A stretch of DNA of 64,000 bases from the NCBI GenBank assembly GCA_041744575.1, contig JBGTKP010000008.1:1-64000 (forward strand). Reading direction: 5' to 3'. Below are positions 26,253 through 33,721 of this stretch, in pieces. Position numbers and translations under genes: made by a program. The notes beneath the pieces are model-generated. The model was given only the letters and a program-made list of their open reading frames with translations. It did not search any database and was not told where the DNA came from. Positions within the stretch are counted from its first letter, which is position 1. Each line of letters begins with the position of its first letter. The stretch comes from JTS-RE37 sp041744575 (lineage in GTDB: Bacteria; Bacteroidota; Bacteroidia; Flavobacteriales; Flavobacteriaceae).

Positions 26253-27221
26253 TCATTTTGGGTATTCTGTAAGCAGGAGGGCCTGCTCCTCAACTGCCAC
26301 CCTGAATTCAGATTTTAGCTGTCTAATTAAGGTGGCTACGTCCGGAGCGTCCCGGATACTAGCCACACCCTGCCCTGCAGACCAGATCGTCTTCCAGGCC
26401 TTGGCTTCCGTATCCAGTTCTTTCCCGAAATCAATTTTAGTCCCCTTTTTAAGATCGGCCTCACTAAGGCCGGCAGCTTTTAGGCTATCTCCGAGAAAAT
26501 TTGCCGGCACCCCCGAGATTGCGGCAGTATAGACAATATCATCGGCGCCGGCATTTATGATCATCTGCCGATATTCCTCTGGAGCCTGGCTTTCCTTTGT
26601 ATTTATAAAGCGGGTTCCCATGTACGCGAGATCTGCACCTATCTGCATGGCCGAGGCAATGTCCCGGCCGGTACTGATAGCTCCTGCAAGAAGAATCGTT
26701 TTCCTGAAAAACGGTTTGACTTCTGCGATCAATGCCATGGGGCTAAGGTTCCCTGCATGTCCACCTGCTCCGGCGGCCACGAGGATAAGCCCATCCACCC
26801 CTGCCTCTGCTGCTTTCTCCGCATGCCTTTTTTTAATGATGTCATGAAAAACCAGGCCCCCGTAACCATGGATGGCGTCTACCAGCCGTGATACAGCTCC
26901 AAGAGAAGTGATGACCAGTGGTACTTTGTGCTTGATGCATATGGCCAGATCTGCCTGCAGCCTGGGGTTGGTGGGGTGAACTATAAGGTTGACCCCAAAA
27001 GGTGCAGCCAGCTGCCCGGTTTCGTTTTCAAATTGTTCAAGGGCCGTTTTTATTTCGATAACCCAGGTCTCAAATCCTTCCGTAGTACGCTGATTCAGCG
27101 CAGGAAAGGTACCAACTATCCCGTTTTTACAACAGGCAATAACCAGTTCCGGACCGGAAATAAGAAACATAGGAGCAGCCACAGCGGGCAGTTGGAGGTT
27201 TTTGAAGAAAGATTGTTTCAT
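26253..27221 (-). CDS. Nitronate monooxygenase (2-nitropropane dioxygenase family)
   Basis: FMN-dependent TIM-barrel oxygenase that oxidises toxic alkyl nitronates such as propionate 3-nitronate. Seen: LPAVAAPMFLISGPELVIACCKNGIVGTFPA at the N-terminus, the catalytic-region GAGGHAGN with His, LLAGAISTGRDIASAMQIGADLAYMGTRF for FMN phosphate binding, and TAAISGVPANFL. Length of 322 is normal. Other members of this fold reduce enoyl-ACP or quinones, so the substrate is a guess. First gene of a likely two-gene unit with the hydrolase. Confidence 0.88.
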   Translation of the reverse strand: MKQSFFKNLQLPAVAAPMFLISGPELVIACCKNGIVGTFPALNQRTTEGFETWVIEIKTALEQFENETGQLAAPFGVNLIVHPTNPRLQADLAICIKHKVPLVITSLGAVSRLVDAIHGYGGLVFHDIIKKRHAEKAAEAGVDGLILVAAGAGGHAGNLSPMALIAEVKPFFRKTILLAGAISTGRDIASAMQIGADLAYMGTRFINTKESQAPEEYRQMIINAGADDIVYTAAISGVPANFLGDSLKAAGLSEADLKKGTKIDFGKELDTEAKAWKTIWSAGQGVASIRDAPDVATLIRQLKSEFRVAVEEQALLLTEYPK

Positions 27222-27296
27222 TGAACTTGCCGGGTATGTAGAACTAAATTAGGGATTAATTTTATGGTCAAATAAGGGGAATTTCCAAAAGTACAT

Positions 27297-27304
27297 TATT
27301 TTTG
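27297..27304 (+). promoter_or_regulatory. -7 element of the broken thioesterase gene
   Basis: TATTTTTG matches TAnnTTTG exactly, 23 bases before the thioesterase ATG. The promoter core therefore survives although the gene is interrupted, which fits a recent lesion. Confidence 0.5.
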
Positions 27305-27326
27305 AAATTAGTGTGCACGCATAACT

Positions 27327-27803
27327 ATGTATATCAAGGAATTTGAGGTCCGCTGGAGCGATGTGGATGCCAACCGGCACCTTGCCAATAGTGCTTATGT
27401 GAATTTTATGAGCCATACCCGGCTGTCCTTTTTATGAGATCTGGGTTTTGACCAGCAGCTTATGGAGAACCGACAAATGGGCCCCGTTGTTTTTTATGAA
27501 CACATGTACTATTTTAAGGAGGTCTTGCCCGGGAAGCCCTTGCGGGTTTCGCTCGAAGTTGCAGGCATCAGTCAGGATGGAAAATTCTTTGCATTCAATC
27601 ATGACTTTTATGATGGTGAGGGTAAGAACGTGGCTCATTGTGAAATGATGGGAGGTTGGATAAGCCTTAAAAGCCGGAAACTGACAGCATTGGATGATGA
27701 ACTTCTTGTTATTTTCAACGGAGTAGAAAAACCGGCAAATTTCCGGATCCTGACCAAAGCGGATACACGGCAATTTGCAAAAAGTCCCAAAGATCTTTAG
27801 CAA
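27327..27803 (+). pseudogene. Acyl-CoA thioesterase (4HBT) with one in-frame stop
   Basis: ATG at 27327 opens MYIKEFEVRWSDVDANRHLA, then NSAYVNFMSHTRLSFL, the hot-dog thioesterase start with its catalytic Asp (WSDVDANRHLANSAY). TGA at 27435-27437 follows, and the same frame then resumes as DLGFDQQLMENRQMGP and continues to LTKADTRQFAKSPKDL and TAG. No frameshift is needed. The missing residue is probably Arg (CGA to TGA, a single C-to-T change). The intact protein would have about 158 residues, as in the YbgC/FcbC family. A downstream Met could start a shorter product, but it would lack the active-site Asp. Confidence 0.9.
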
Positions 27804-27817
27804 GAAGTGCAGACCTG

Positions 27818-28744
27818 TTACGGATAATCTATCTTGTCTTCCGATGTCCTGCCGGCAGGCAATAATTTTTTCCTGCTTGCCATATACACGCCAAGAAATA
27901 CCAGAAGTGCGGCGATAACTTTCACTTCAGTAAGGCTGTCCCGCCCCATGGCTACGGCAAACAGGATCCCGATCAGAGGTTGGATGTAGACAAAGGCGCT
28001 GAGGGTGGAAGCCCTGAGTTGTGTCAGCGCGAAAATGTTGAAGAGATAAGTTAAAAAGGTGGTCCCCACTACAACAAATGCTATTCCCCAAATAACCCCG
28101 AATGGTAAATGGGTCCATTGTATTACCGTCACTTCCTGCCAGCCAAATGGCAGGCAGATTAATATTCCGAGGGTAAAAAGCCATTTCATAAAAGTAAAGG
28201 GATGGTATTTCCGGATTAGGGTTTTCGCGACAATCAGATAGGAGCCATAGAGCAGTGAGTTAAGCATGATCAGTGCGTTGCCAAGTGGGATATCCGGTGC
28301 ATCCTCCCGGGCCTCAGCCCCGAAGAGCAACAATCCCAAAGCCCCCAGCAGCCCGATAAGAATCCCTCCGATCTTCATAAAGGCTATTTTTTCTTTGATC
28401 AACAGAGCGGAAAGCAGAAGTACAATTAGAGGCGTTAGAGTGATCAGTACTGAACTGTTGATTGGGGTGGAGAGTGACAAGCCTTTAAAAAATGCCAGCA
28501 TATTGAGACCCATCCCCAGCAAGGCGCAGAGCAGCAGTTTAGGATAGTCTCCTTTTTCAATACTTTCCTTAGGTCCGAACCAGGAAATGCTCCAGAATAA
28601 AATCGCGGCTCCGGTTACCCGAAGCACTATAAACCCGAAGGGTTGCACATAGCCGGGCATCACTCCTTTGGCTATGGTGTGATTCAATCCGTAAATGATA
28701 GTAGCCCCAACTGCAGCGCAAATGGCAAGGGTGCGTTGCTTCAA
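27818..28744 (-). CDS. EamA/DMT family transporter
   Basis: Ten-helix inner-membrane transporter made of two EamA repeats (about 5-140 and 155-290). Typical pieces: GLNHTIAKGVMPGYVQPFGFIVLR near helix 1-2, and GTTFLTYLFNIFALTQLRASTLSAFVYIQPLIGILFAVAM in the second repeat. Members export or import metabolites such as amino acids, nucleotide sugars or drugs; the substrate is unknown. Its ATG overlaps the stop of the ArsC-like gene by four bases (28741-28744), so the two are translationally coupled. Confidence 0.9.
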   Translation of the reverse strand: MKQRTLAICAAVGATIIYGLNHTIAKGVMPGYVQPFGFIVLRVTGAAILFWSISWFGPKESIEKGDYPKLLLCALLGMGLNMLAFFKGLSLSTPINSSVLITLTPLIVLLLSALLIKEKIAFMKIGGILIGLLGALGLLLFGAEAREDAPDIPLGNALIMLNSLLYGSYLIVAKTLIRKYHPFTFMKWLFTLGILICLPFGWQEVTVIQWTHLPFGVIWGIAFVVVGTTFLTYLFNIFALTQLRASTLSAFVYIQPLIGILFAVAMGRDSLTEVKVIAALLVFLGVYMASRKKLLPAGRTSEDKIDYP

Positions 28745-29094
28745 GGATGAAGGGCCTTTTTGGCCGCGGCTACAACCTTTTTTGTATTTCCAATAAAAAT
28801 CTGGTCATCCACTACAACCACCGGTCTTTTGAGGAAAGTATAATGCTCCAGCAACAATTTTCTGATATCCTTTTCCTTTAAATCTTTCTCTTTCAAATTC
28901 CTTGCGGCATAGAGTCGGGCACGTCTGCTGAAAAGTGCCTCATAGCTTCCGGCCATTTTCTTAAGTTCCTCAAGTTGGGCAGCGGTGATGGCTCCCGATT
29001 TGATATCATGAAGCTCCACTCCGGTCAGCGGAGCCAATTCCTTCAGGATGCGGTGGCAGGTATCACAGGTGCTCAGATGGTAAATTTTTTTCAT
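28741..29094 (-). CDS. ArsC/Spx family thioredoxin-fold protein
   Basis: Small (117 residues) member of the glutaredoxin-like arsenate reductase family. The N-terminus has a C-x-x-C (STCDTCHR, Cys10 and Cys13), and the domain closes with LKRPVVVVDDQIFIGNTK, equivalent to the ArsC/Spx R-P-V motif. It is not near ars genes. Its partner is a DMT transporter, so real arsenate reduction is unproven; it may be a general thiol regulator or reductase. Upstream (29095-29365) lies a 90-codon minus-strand frame overlapping this start; I do not trust it as a gene. Confidence 0.85.
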   Translation of the reverse strand: MKKIYHLSTCDTCHRILKELAPLTGVELHDIKSGAITAAQLEELKKMAGSYEALFSRRARLYAARNLKEKDLKEKDIRKLLLEHYTFLKRPVVVVDDQIFIGNTKKVVAAAKKALHP

Positions 29095-29365
29095 GGTAAC
29101 AATTTAATATTTGATCAACGGATACAAAACTATACTTTCCCGGATAAAAGGACTTCCCTATAACCTGGTATTTTTTATCCCATCCGTCATACAACGTTCT
29201 GTCCGGACCTGGATCATGAATTAGATAAGGGAAGTAATAGGTAAGGTGGCGGATCACAGATGATACGCACACATTTTTCTCTGAGGTTTCCAGGGTTTTA
29301 TCTCTGGCGGGCGGCCCCGGACAGGAAATCGACAATAAAGCAAAATCAGGGGTATTCCCGGGTCA

Positions 29366-30109
29366 TTACGATTTAAGATTCCCAGACAGGTAAGGTTTCA
29401 CTTCTGAGTGAGGGAGATTGACTTCCACCGGCCCGTCGGCAAAGGACGCCACTTCGTACTGGTTATAGATCAGCTGCACTCCTTTGGAAGTAAATCCTAT
29501 ATTTTCGGGGAGGTAGAAAGAATCCTTTTCAAACATATACCCTGTACTGTTGATGGACCGGTCCAGCGGGATCTGTTCCTGATCTCGAAACTTTAATTCA
29601 GCAAATCTGGTAAATTCCTCCCGATCACTGAACAATTCCCAGGCCTCCATTTCCCTGCCTTTTTTCTTGTCGAAGTTAAGAAACCGGGTTGAGCCGTAGC
29701 CATGGGCACCTCCTGTAAACAGATAGGAGTCCAGTTTGATCGTTATCTTGAAATGGTCTTCAAAGGTCACACTTCCGGTAATTTTGGCTTCCCATCCCAC
29801 AGTTTCCCCCGCATACAGTTCCTGCAGTTCATGGTACCCATTGGAAAATGCTTCGATGGCCTGGGGTATGTCCTTCGCTTCTACAGCATCATCGTAATTG
29901 AGCAACGCAATAACTTCCTCCCGAAGGGCAGTATTGATGACATTTCCGATCCGGCTTTTTTTGAACGCCGCTGGAAGAACAACCTTTACTTCAGGACACA
30001 GTTCACAGGTGCTGCCTGAAAAGACCAGCGGTTCCAAAACAAGGGTGTCGCTGTCACGGCAGGATACGAGTAAGGCTATCAGGAGCAGGAGCGAAATACG
30101 TGACCACAT
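29366..30109 (-). CDS. DUF3298/DUF4163 lipoprotein (RsiV-like)
   Basis: Signal peptide with lipobox LLVSC, so lipid-anchored. The body has two regions. An N-terminal DUF4163-like half (GNVINTALREEVIALL) is followed by a DUF3298 half with the strand LDSYLFTGGAHGYGSTRFLNFD, the core G-G-A-H-G signature, and then WELFSDREEFTRFAELKF. Related domains occur in RsiV anti-sigma factors and in lysozyme-binding proteins, but no sigma factor is encoded here. An upstream Met nine codons earlier is possible; the chosen Met gives the better signal peptide. Divergent from the cystathionine synthase-type gene. Confidence 0.85.
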   Translation of the reverse strand: MWSRISLLLLIALLVSCRDSDTLVLEPLVFSGSTCELCPEVKVVLPAAFKKSRIGNVINTALREEVIALLNYDDAVEAKDIPQAIEAFSNGYHELQELYAGETVGWEAKITGSVTFEDHFKITIKLDSYLFTGGAHGYGSTRFLNFDKKKGREMEAWELFSDREEFTRFAELKFRDQEQIPLDRSINSTGYMFEKDSFYLPENIGFTSKGVQLIYNQYEVASFADGPVEVNLPHSEVKPYLSGNLKS

Positions 30110-30153
30110 AATTAGGCAAGGGTTGGTTAAGAACAAAACTACAATTTACAATC

Positions 30154-30185
30154 ATTGTAATCTCTGAAAGATAACGATACATTTG
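30154..30185 (+). promoter_or_regulatory. Promoter of the cystathionine synthase-type gene
   Basis: ATTG (30154-30157), 20-base spacer, and exact -7 element TACATTTG (30178-30185). Start of transcription would be near 30191, leaving about 13 bases of leader before the ATG at 30204. Confidence 0.65.
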
Positions 30186-30203
30186 TGCCTATAATTATAT
30201 CCG

Positions 30204-31361
30204 ATGAGCGAAAAAGAATTGCAGTTCAACAGTAAGACGATCCACGGAGGCCAGGAACCGGACAAGGCTTATGGTGCGGTTATGCCGCCCATTTACCAGA
30301 CATCTACCTATGCCCAAACCACACCCGGCGGGCATAAGGGATACGAGTATTCAAGAAGTGCCAACCCCACCCGGACGGCTCTGGAGCATTCCCTGGCAAG
30401 TATTGAAAGCGGAAACTATGGCCTTGCTTTTGCCAGCGGCCTTGCCGCTATGGATGCGGTGATCAAGTTACTTGCACCCGGCGATGAGGTGGTCTCAACC
30501 AATGACCTTTACGGAGGAAGCTACCGTCTTTTCCGCAAGGTATTCGAGAAATACGGGATCAAATTTCATTTTACGGGGATGCAGGATCTTCAGGCCATCC
30601 GGGCGGTTATCAATGACAAAACGAAGCTATTGTGGGTAGAAACCCCGACCAATCCGATGATGAATATTATCGACATTAAAGCGGTCGCCAAAATTGCCGG
30701 AGAACGGGGAATACTCCTGGCAGTTGATAACACTTTTGCTACACCCTATCTACAGCGCCCGCTGGAATTGGGTGCTGATATTGTAATGCATTCTGCCACT
30801 AAATACCTTGGCGGCCACAGTGATGTCGTATTGGGTGCTCTCGTAGTGAGGGACTCCGAACTGGCGGAACAATTGTATTTTATTCAGAATGCCAGCGGGG
30901 CTGTTTGCGGACCCATGGATAGTTTTCTTGTGTTAAGAGGAATAAAGACCTTGCATGTCCGGATGCAGCGCCATTGTGAGAACGGAAAGGAGGTGGCCAG
31001 CTACCTGAGCACTCATAAAGGAATTGAAAAGGTCTACTGGCCGGGATTTGAGGAACATCCAAACCATCAGGTCGCAAGGGAGCAGATGAAGGATTTTGGG
31101 GGGATGATTTCTTTTGTGCCTAAGGGGGGGACCTTTGAAACAGCTGTCAGTATAGTTGAAAAACTCAGGTTGTTTACCCTGGCAGAGTCATTAGGGGGAG
31201 TGGAAAGCCTGGCCGGACATCCTGCCAGCATGACGCATGCAAGCATTCCGCGTGAGGAACGGTTAAAGAGCGGGGTTGTTGATGCCCTCATCAGATTGAG
31301 CGTCGGTATCGAAGATGTGGGCGATCTTATCAAGGATCTTGAGCAAGCCATCGGAAAGTAA
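30204..31361 (+). CDS. metB: Cystathionine gamma-synthase/gamma-lyase family enzyme
   Basis: PLP-dependent gamma-family enzyme of sulfur amino-acid metabolism. Seen: YEYSRSANPTRTALE (substrate and PLP phosphate region), SGLAAMDAV, DLYGGSYRLF with the stacking Tyr, AVDNTFATPYLQRP with the PLP Asp, and SATKYLGGHSD with the Schiff-base Lys. The 385-residue length is normal. The gamma-synthase (methionine synthesis) and gamma-lyase (cysteine formation) activities cannot be separated by these motifs, so the symbol is tentative. Single gene. Confidence 0.88.
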   Translation: MSEKELQFNSKTIHGGQEPDKAYGAVMPPIYQTSTYAQTTPGGHKGYEYSRSANPTRTALEHSLASIESGNYGLAFASGLAAMDAVIKLLAPGDEVVSTNDLYGGSYRLFRKVFEKYGIKFHFTGMQDLQAIRAVINDKTKLLWVETPTNPMMNIIDIKAVAKIAGERGILLAVDNTFATPYLQRPLELGADIVMHSATKYLGGHSDVVLGALVVRDSELAEQLYFIQNASGAVCGPMDSFLVLRGIKTLHVRMQRHCENGKEVASYLSTHKGIEKVYWPGFEEHPNHQVAREQMKDFGGMISFVPKGGTFETAVSIVEKLRLFTLAESLGGVESLAGHPASMTHASIPREERLKSGVVDALIRLSVGIEDVGDLIKDLEQAIGK

Positions 31362-31445
31362 GATCCGGCTCTTACTACATCCGGGACGGATGACAGACAT
31401 TTATCAAAGTTTTAAAAAAAGCACCCATAAATTATAGAAATAGCA

Positions 31446-31453
31446 TATTTTTG
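31446..31453 (+). promoter_or_regulatory. -7 element of gdhA
   Basis: TATTTTTG matches the consensus exactly. It implies transcription from about 31459, which rules out the earliest in-frame ATG at 31464 and supports the start at 31503, preceded by AGGAGG. Confidence 0.55.
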
Positions 31454-31502
31454 CGCTTTAATTTTGAAATCAACAAAAATGGTACAGGAGGTATCGAAAT
31501 CA

Positions 31503-32846
31503 ATGGAGGCAAAGATCAAATCGTTCATGGAGGAAGTAAGAGGCCGAAACGGACACGAACCTGAGTTTATCCAGGCAGTACAGGAGGTAGCCGAAACAGT
31601 CATTCCTTATATTGCAAAACACAAAATATATAACGGAAAAAACATCCTGTTGCGGATGGTAGAACCGGAACGTCTGATTTCATTCAGGGTTGCCTGGGTC
31701 GATGATAACGGGGAGATTCATGTGAACCGGGGCTACCGGATTCAGATGAATTCTGCCATTGGGCCCTATAAAGGAGGCCTTCGTTTCCATCCTACAGTCA
31801 ATGCCAGTATCCTGAAGTTCCTGGCGTTTGAGCAGGTATTCAAAAATAGCCTCACAACATTGCCTATGGGCGGTGGAAAGGGAGGTTCGGATTTTGATCC
31901 CAAGGGAAAATCGGATGATGAGGTGATGCGGTTCTGTCACTCCTTTATGACAGAATTATGCCGTCATATCGGCCCTAATACCGACGTTCCTGCAGGTGAC
32001 ATTGGCGTAGGCGCAAGGGAAATTGGATTCCTGTTCGGCATGTACAAAAAGATCCGCAATGAGTTTACTGGGGTGCTTACCGGGAAGGGGCTGTCCTGGG
32101 GTGGATCCAAGATTCGGCCGGAAGCTACCGGATATGGGACCGTATATTTCGCCCAGAGCATGCTAAAAACCATTGATAAGGATATCAGCGGCATGGACGT
32201 GGTCATTTCCGGCTCCGGAAATGTTGCCCAGTTCGCTGCGGAGAAAGTGATCCAATTGGGAGGGAAGGTCCTTACCCTTTCTGATTCCTCAGGCTATATA
32301 CACGATCCGGACGGAATCGACAACAACAGACTGGCTTATGTCATGGAGCTCAAGAACACGAAACGTGATAGGATTTCGGAGTATACAAAAAAATATAAGA
32401 AGGCAACCTTCCACAAAGGCAAAGCGCCCTGGGGAGTAGCCTGCCAGATTGCACTGCCCTGTGCCACCCAAAATGAACTGGATGGGAAAAGCGCAAAAGC
32501 ACTTCTGAAAAACGGCTGTATATGTGTTGCTGAAGGGGCCAATATGCCCTCTACCCCTGAAGCCATATATCACTTTCATGAAAAAAGGATTTTGTTTGCT
32601 CCTGGCAAAGCTTCCAATGCCGGCGGTGTAGCTACTTCTGGTTTGGAAATGTCTCAAAATTCCCTTCGGATCAGCTGGACCCGGGAGGAAGTGGATGAAA
32701 GGCTGAAAGGCATTATGGATGACATTCACGAATCGTGTATTGCCTTCGGGAGGGAGAAAGATGGCTATTGTAATTACGTCAAAGGAGCAAATATTGCCGG
32801 TTTTGTAAAGGTTGCGGATGCTATGCTTGCCCAGGGCGTCATCTGA
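31503..32846 (+). CDS. gdhA: NADP-type glutamate dehydrogenase
   Basis: Interconverts 2-oxoglutarate plus ammonia and glutamate; the main nitrogen-assimilation role is likely. Seen: GPYKGGLRFHP, the active-site PMGGGKGGSDFDPKGKSD with catalytic Lys, DVPAGDIGVGAREIG, and the nucleotide motif SGSGNVAQFAAEK. The start chosen (MEAKIKSFMEEV) gives 447 residues, the exact common length of hexameric bacterial enzymes. Two earlier in-frame ATGs would only add an unlike leader. Single gene with its own promoter. Confidence 0.95.
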   Translation: MEAKIKSFMEEVRGRNGHEPEFIQAVQEVAETVIPYIAKHKIYNGKNILLRMVEPERLISFRVAWVDDNGEIHVNRGYRIQMNSAIGPYKGGLRFHPTVNASILKFLAFEQVFKNSLTTLPMGGGKGGSDFDPKGKSDDEVMRFCHSFMTELCRHIGPNTDVPAGDIGVGAREIGFLFGMYKKIRNEFTGVLTGKGLSWGGSKIRPEATGYGTVYFAQSMLKTIDKDISGMDVVISGSGNVAQFAAEKVIQLGGKVLTLSDSSGYIHDPDGIDNNRLAYVMELKNTKRDRISEYTKKYKKATFHKGKAPWGVACQIALPCATQNELDGKSAKALLKNGCICVAEGANMPSTPEAIYHFHEKRILFAPGKASNAGGVATSGLEMSQNSLRISWTREEVDERLKGIMDDIHESCIAFGREKDGYCNYVKGANIAGFVKVADAMLAQGVI

Positions 32847-33000
32847 CACTGTACCGTTTTTCAGGCTGACCTGTAACATGTATCTTTACTTCTTCTTGCC
32901 GTTGCAGCCAACAACTTCGGCCCTGCTGGAGCATGCATGTGATGCTGTTACCTGACCATTTCTGTTATATGCATGTCTTTCGGAAAATGAATGGAAAATA

Positions 33001-33720
33001 ATGCTCACAACAACAAGGGCCATTGTATTCTCATCAGTAAAGTACGGTGATACCGGCCTTATAGTTAAGGCTTACACTGCCTCTGGCGGACTAAAGTCCT
33101 ATATGTTAAAAAGGGTCCTTGCATCGAAAAAGGGGAAACTCAGGACTGCCTATTTCCAACCCCTTATGCAGCTGGAAATTGTAGCCAAACATCGCAATAA
33201 AGGGACGCTCGAGTATATTAGTGAAGTCCGTGTTGCCTATCCCTACTCGACACTTCACACGGATAGTTCCAAGAGTGCCATGGCGCTGTTTCTCGCAGAA
33301 ATGCTTGGAAACTCTATAAGGGAAGAGGAAAGTAATTCTGACCTGTTCCATTTTCTGGAAACTTCCTTTCAATGGCTTGACACCCACAATCAAATTGCTA
33401 ATTTTCACTTGTCCTTCCTCCTCAACTTATCGCGATACCTCGGATTCTACCCGGCTACGAAACACAGCAGTGCACCTTATTTCGATCTGGTCGAAGGGGC
33501 TTTCGTTACCGAGCCCACCCTTCATCCCACTCTGAATGGAAAACTGCTTGAATTTTTTAAGCTGTTCCTTCAAGCAGACTACGAAACGAACCAGTCCATA
33601 AGGATCGGCAAAATTGAAAGACAGGCCTTGCTGCAAATGATTATTACCTATTTTGAGGTACATTTGCAGGGGTTTAAAAAACCGAGATCACTCACCATTT
33701 TAAATGAAGTATTCAATTGA
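33001..33720 (+). CDS. recO: DNA repair protein RecO
   Basis: Recombination mediator of the RecFOR pathway, which loads RecA at gaps. N-terminal OB-fold: TTRAIVFSSVKYGDTGLIVKAYT, LKSYMLKRV. The helical C-terminal part includes FLAEMLGNSIREEE and the aromatic FHLSFLLNLSRYLGFYP of Bacteroidota RecO proteins. The zinc-finger cysteines of some RecO proteins are absent, as is usual in this phylum. The TonB receptor gene starts right after the stop, so the two are probably cotranscribed, an arrangement I believe is common in Flavobacteriia. Confidence 0.93.
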   Translation: MLTTTRAIVFSSVKYGDTGLIVKAYTASGGLKSYMLKRVLASKKGKLRTAYFQPLMQLEIVAKHRNKGTLEYISEVRVAYPYSTLHTDSSKSAMALFLAEMLGNSIREEESNSDLFHFLETSFQWLDTHNQIANFHLSFLLNLSRYLGFYPATKHSSAPYFDLVEGAFVTEPTLHPTLNGKLLEFFKLFLQADYETNQSIRIGKIERQALLQMIITYFEVHLQGFKKPRSLTILNEVFN

Positions 33721-33721
33721 A

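Noticed and set aside
27435..27437. TGA in the thioesterase gene as a selenocysteine codon
   Set aside because: The position is not a catalytic or conserved Cys in the family, and a one-base change from an Arg codon explains it.
29063..29335. 90-codon frame overlapping the ArsC-like gene start
   Set aside because: Overlaps a clear gene on the same strand by 32 bases and has no recognisable domain.
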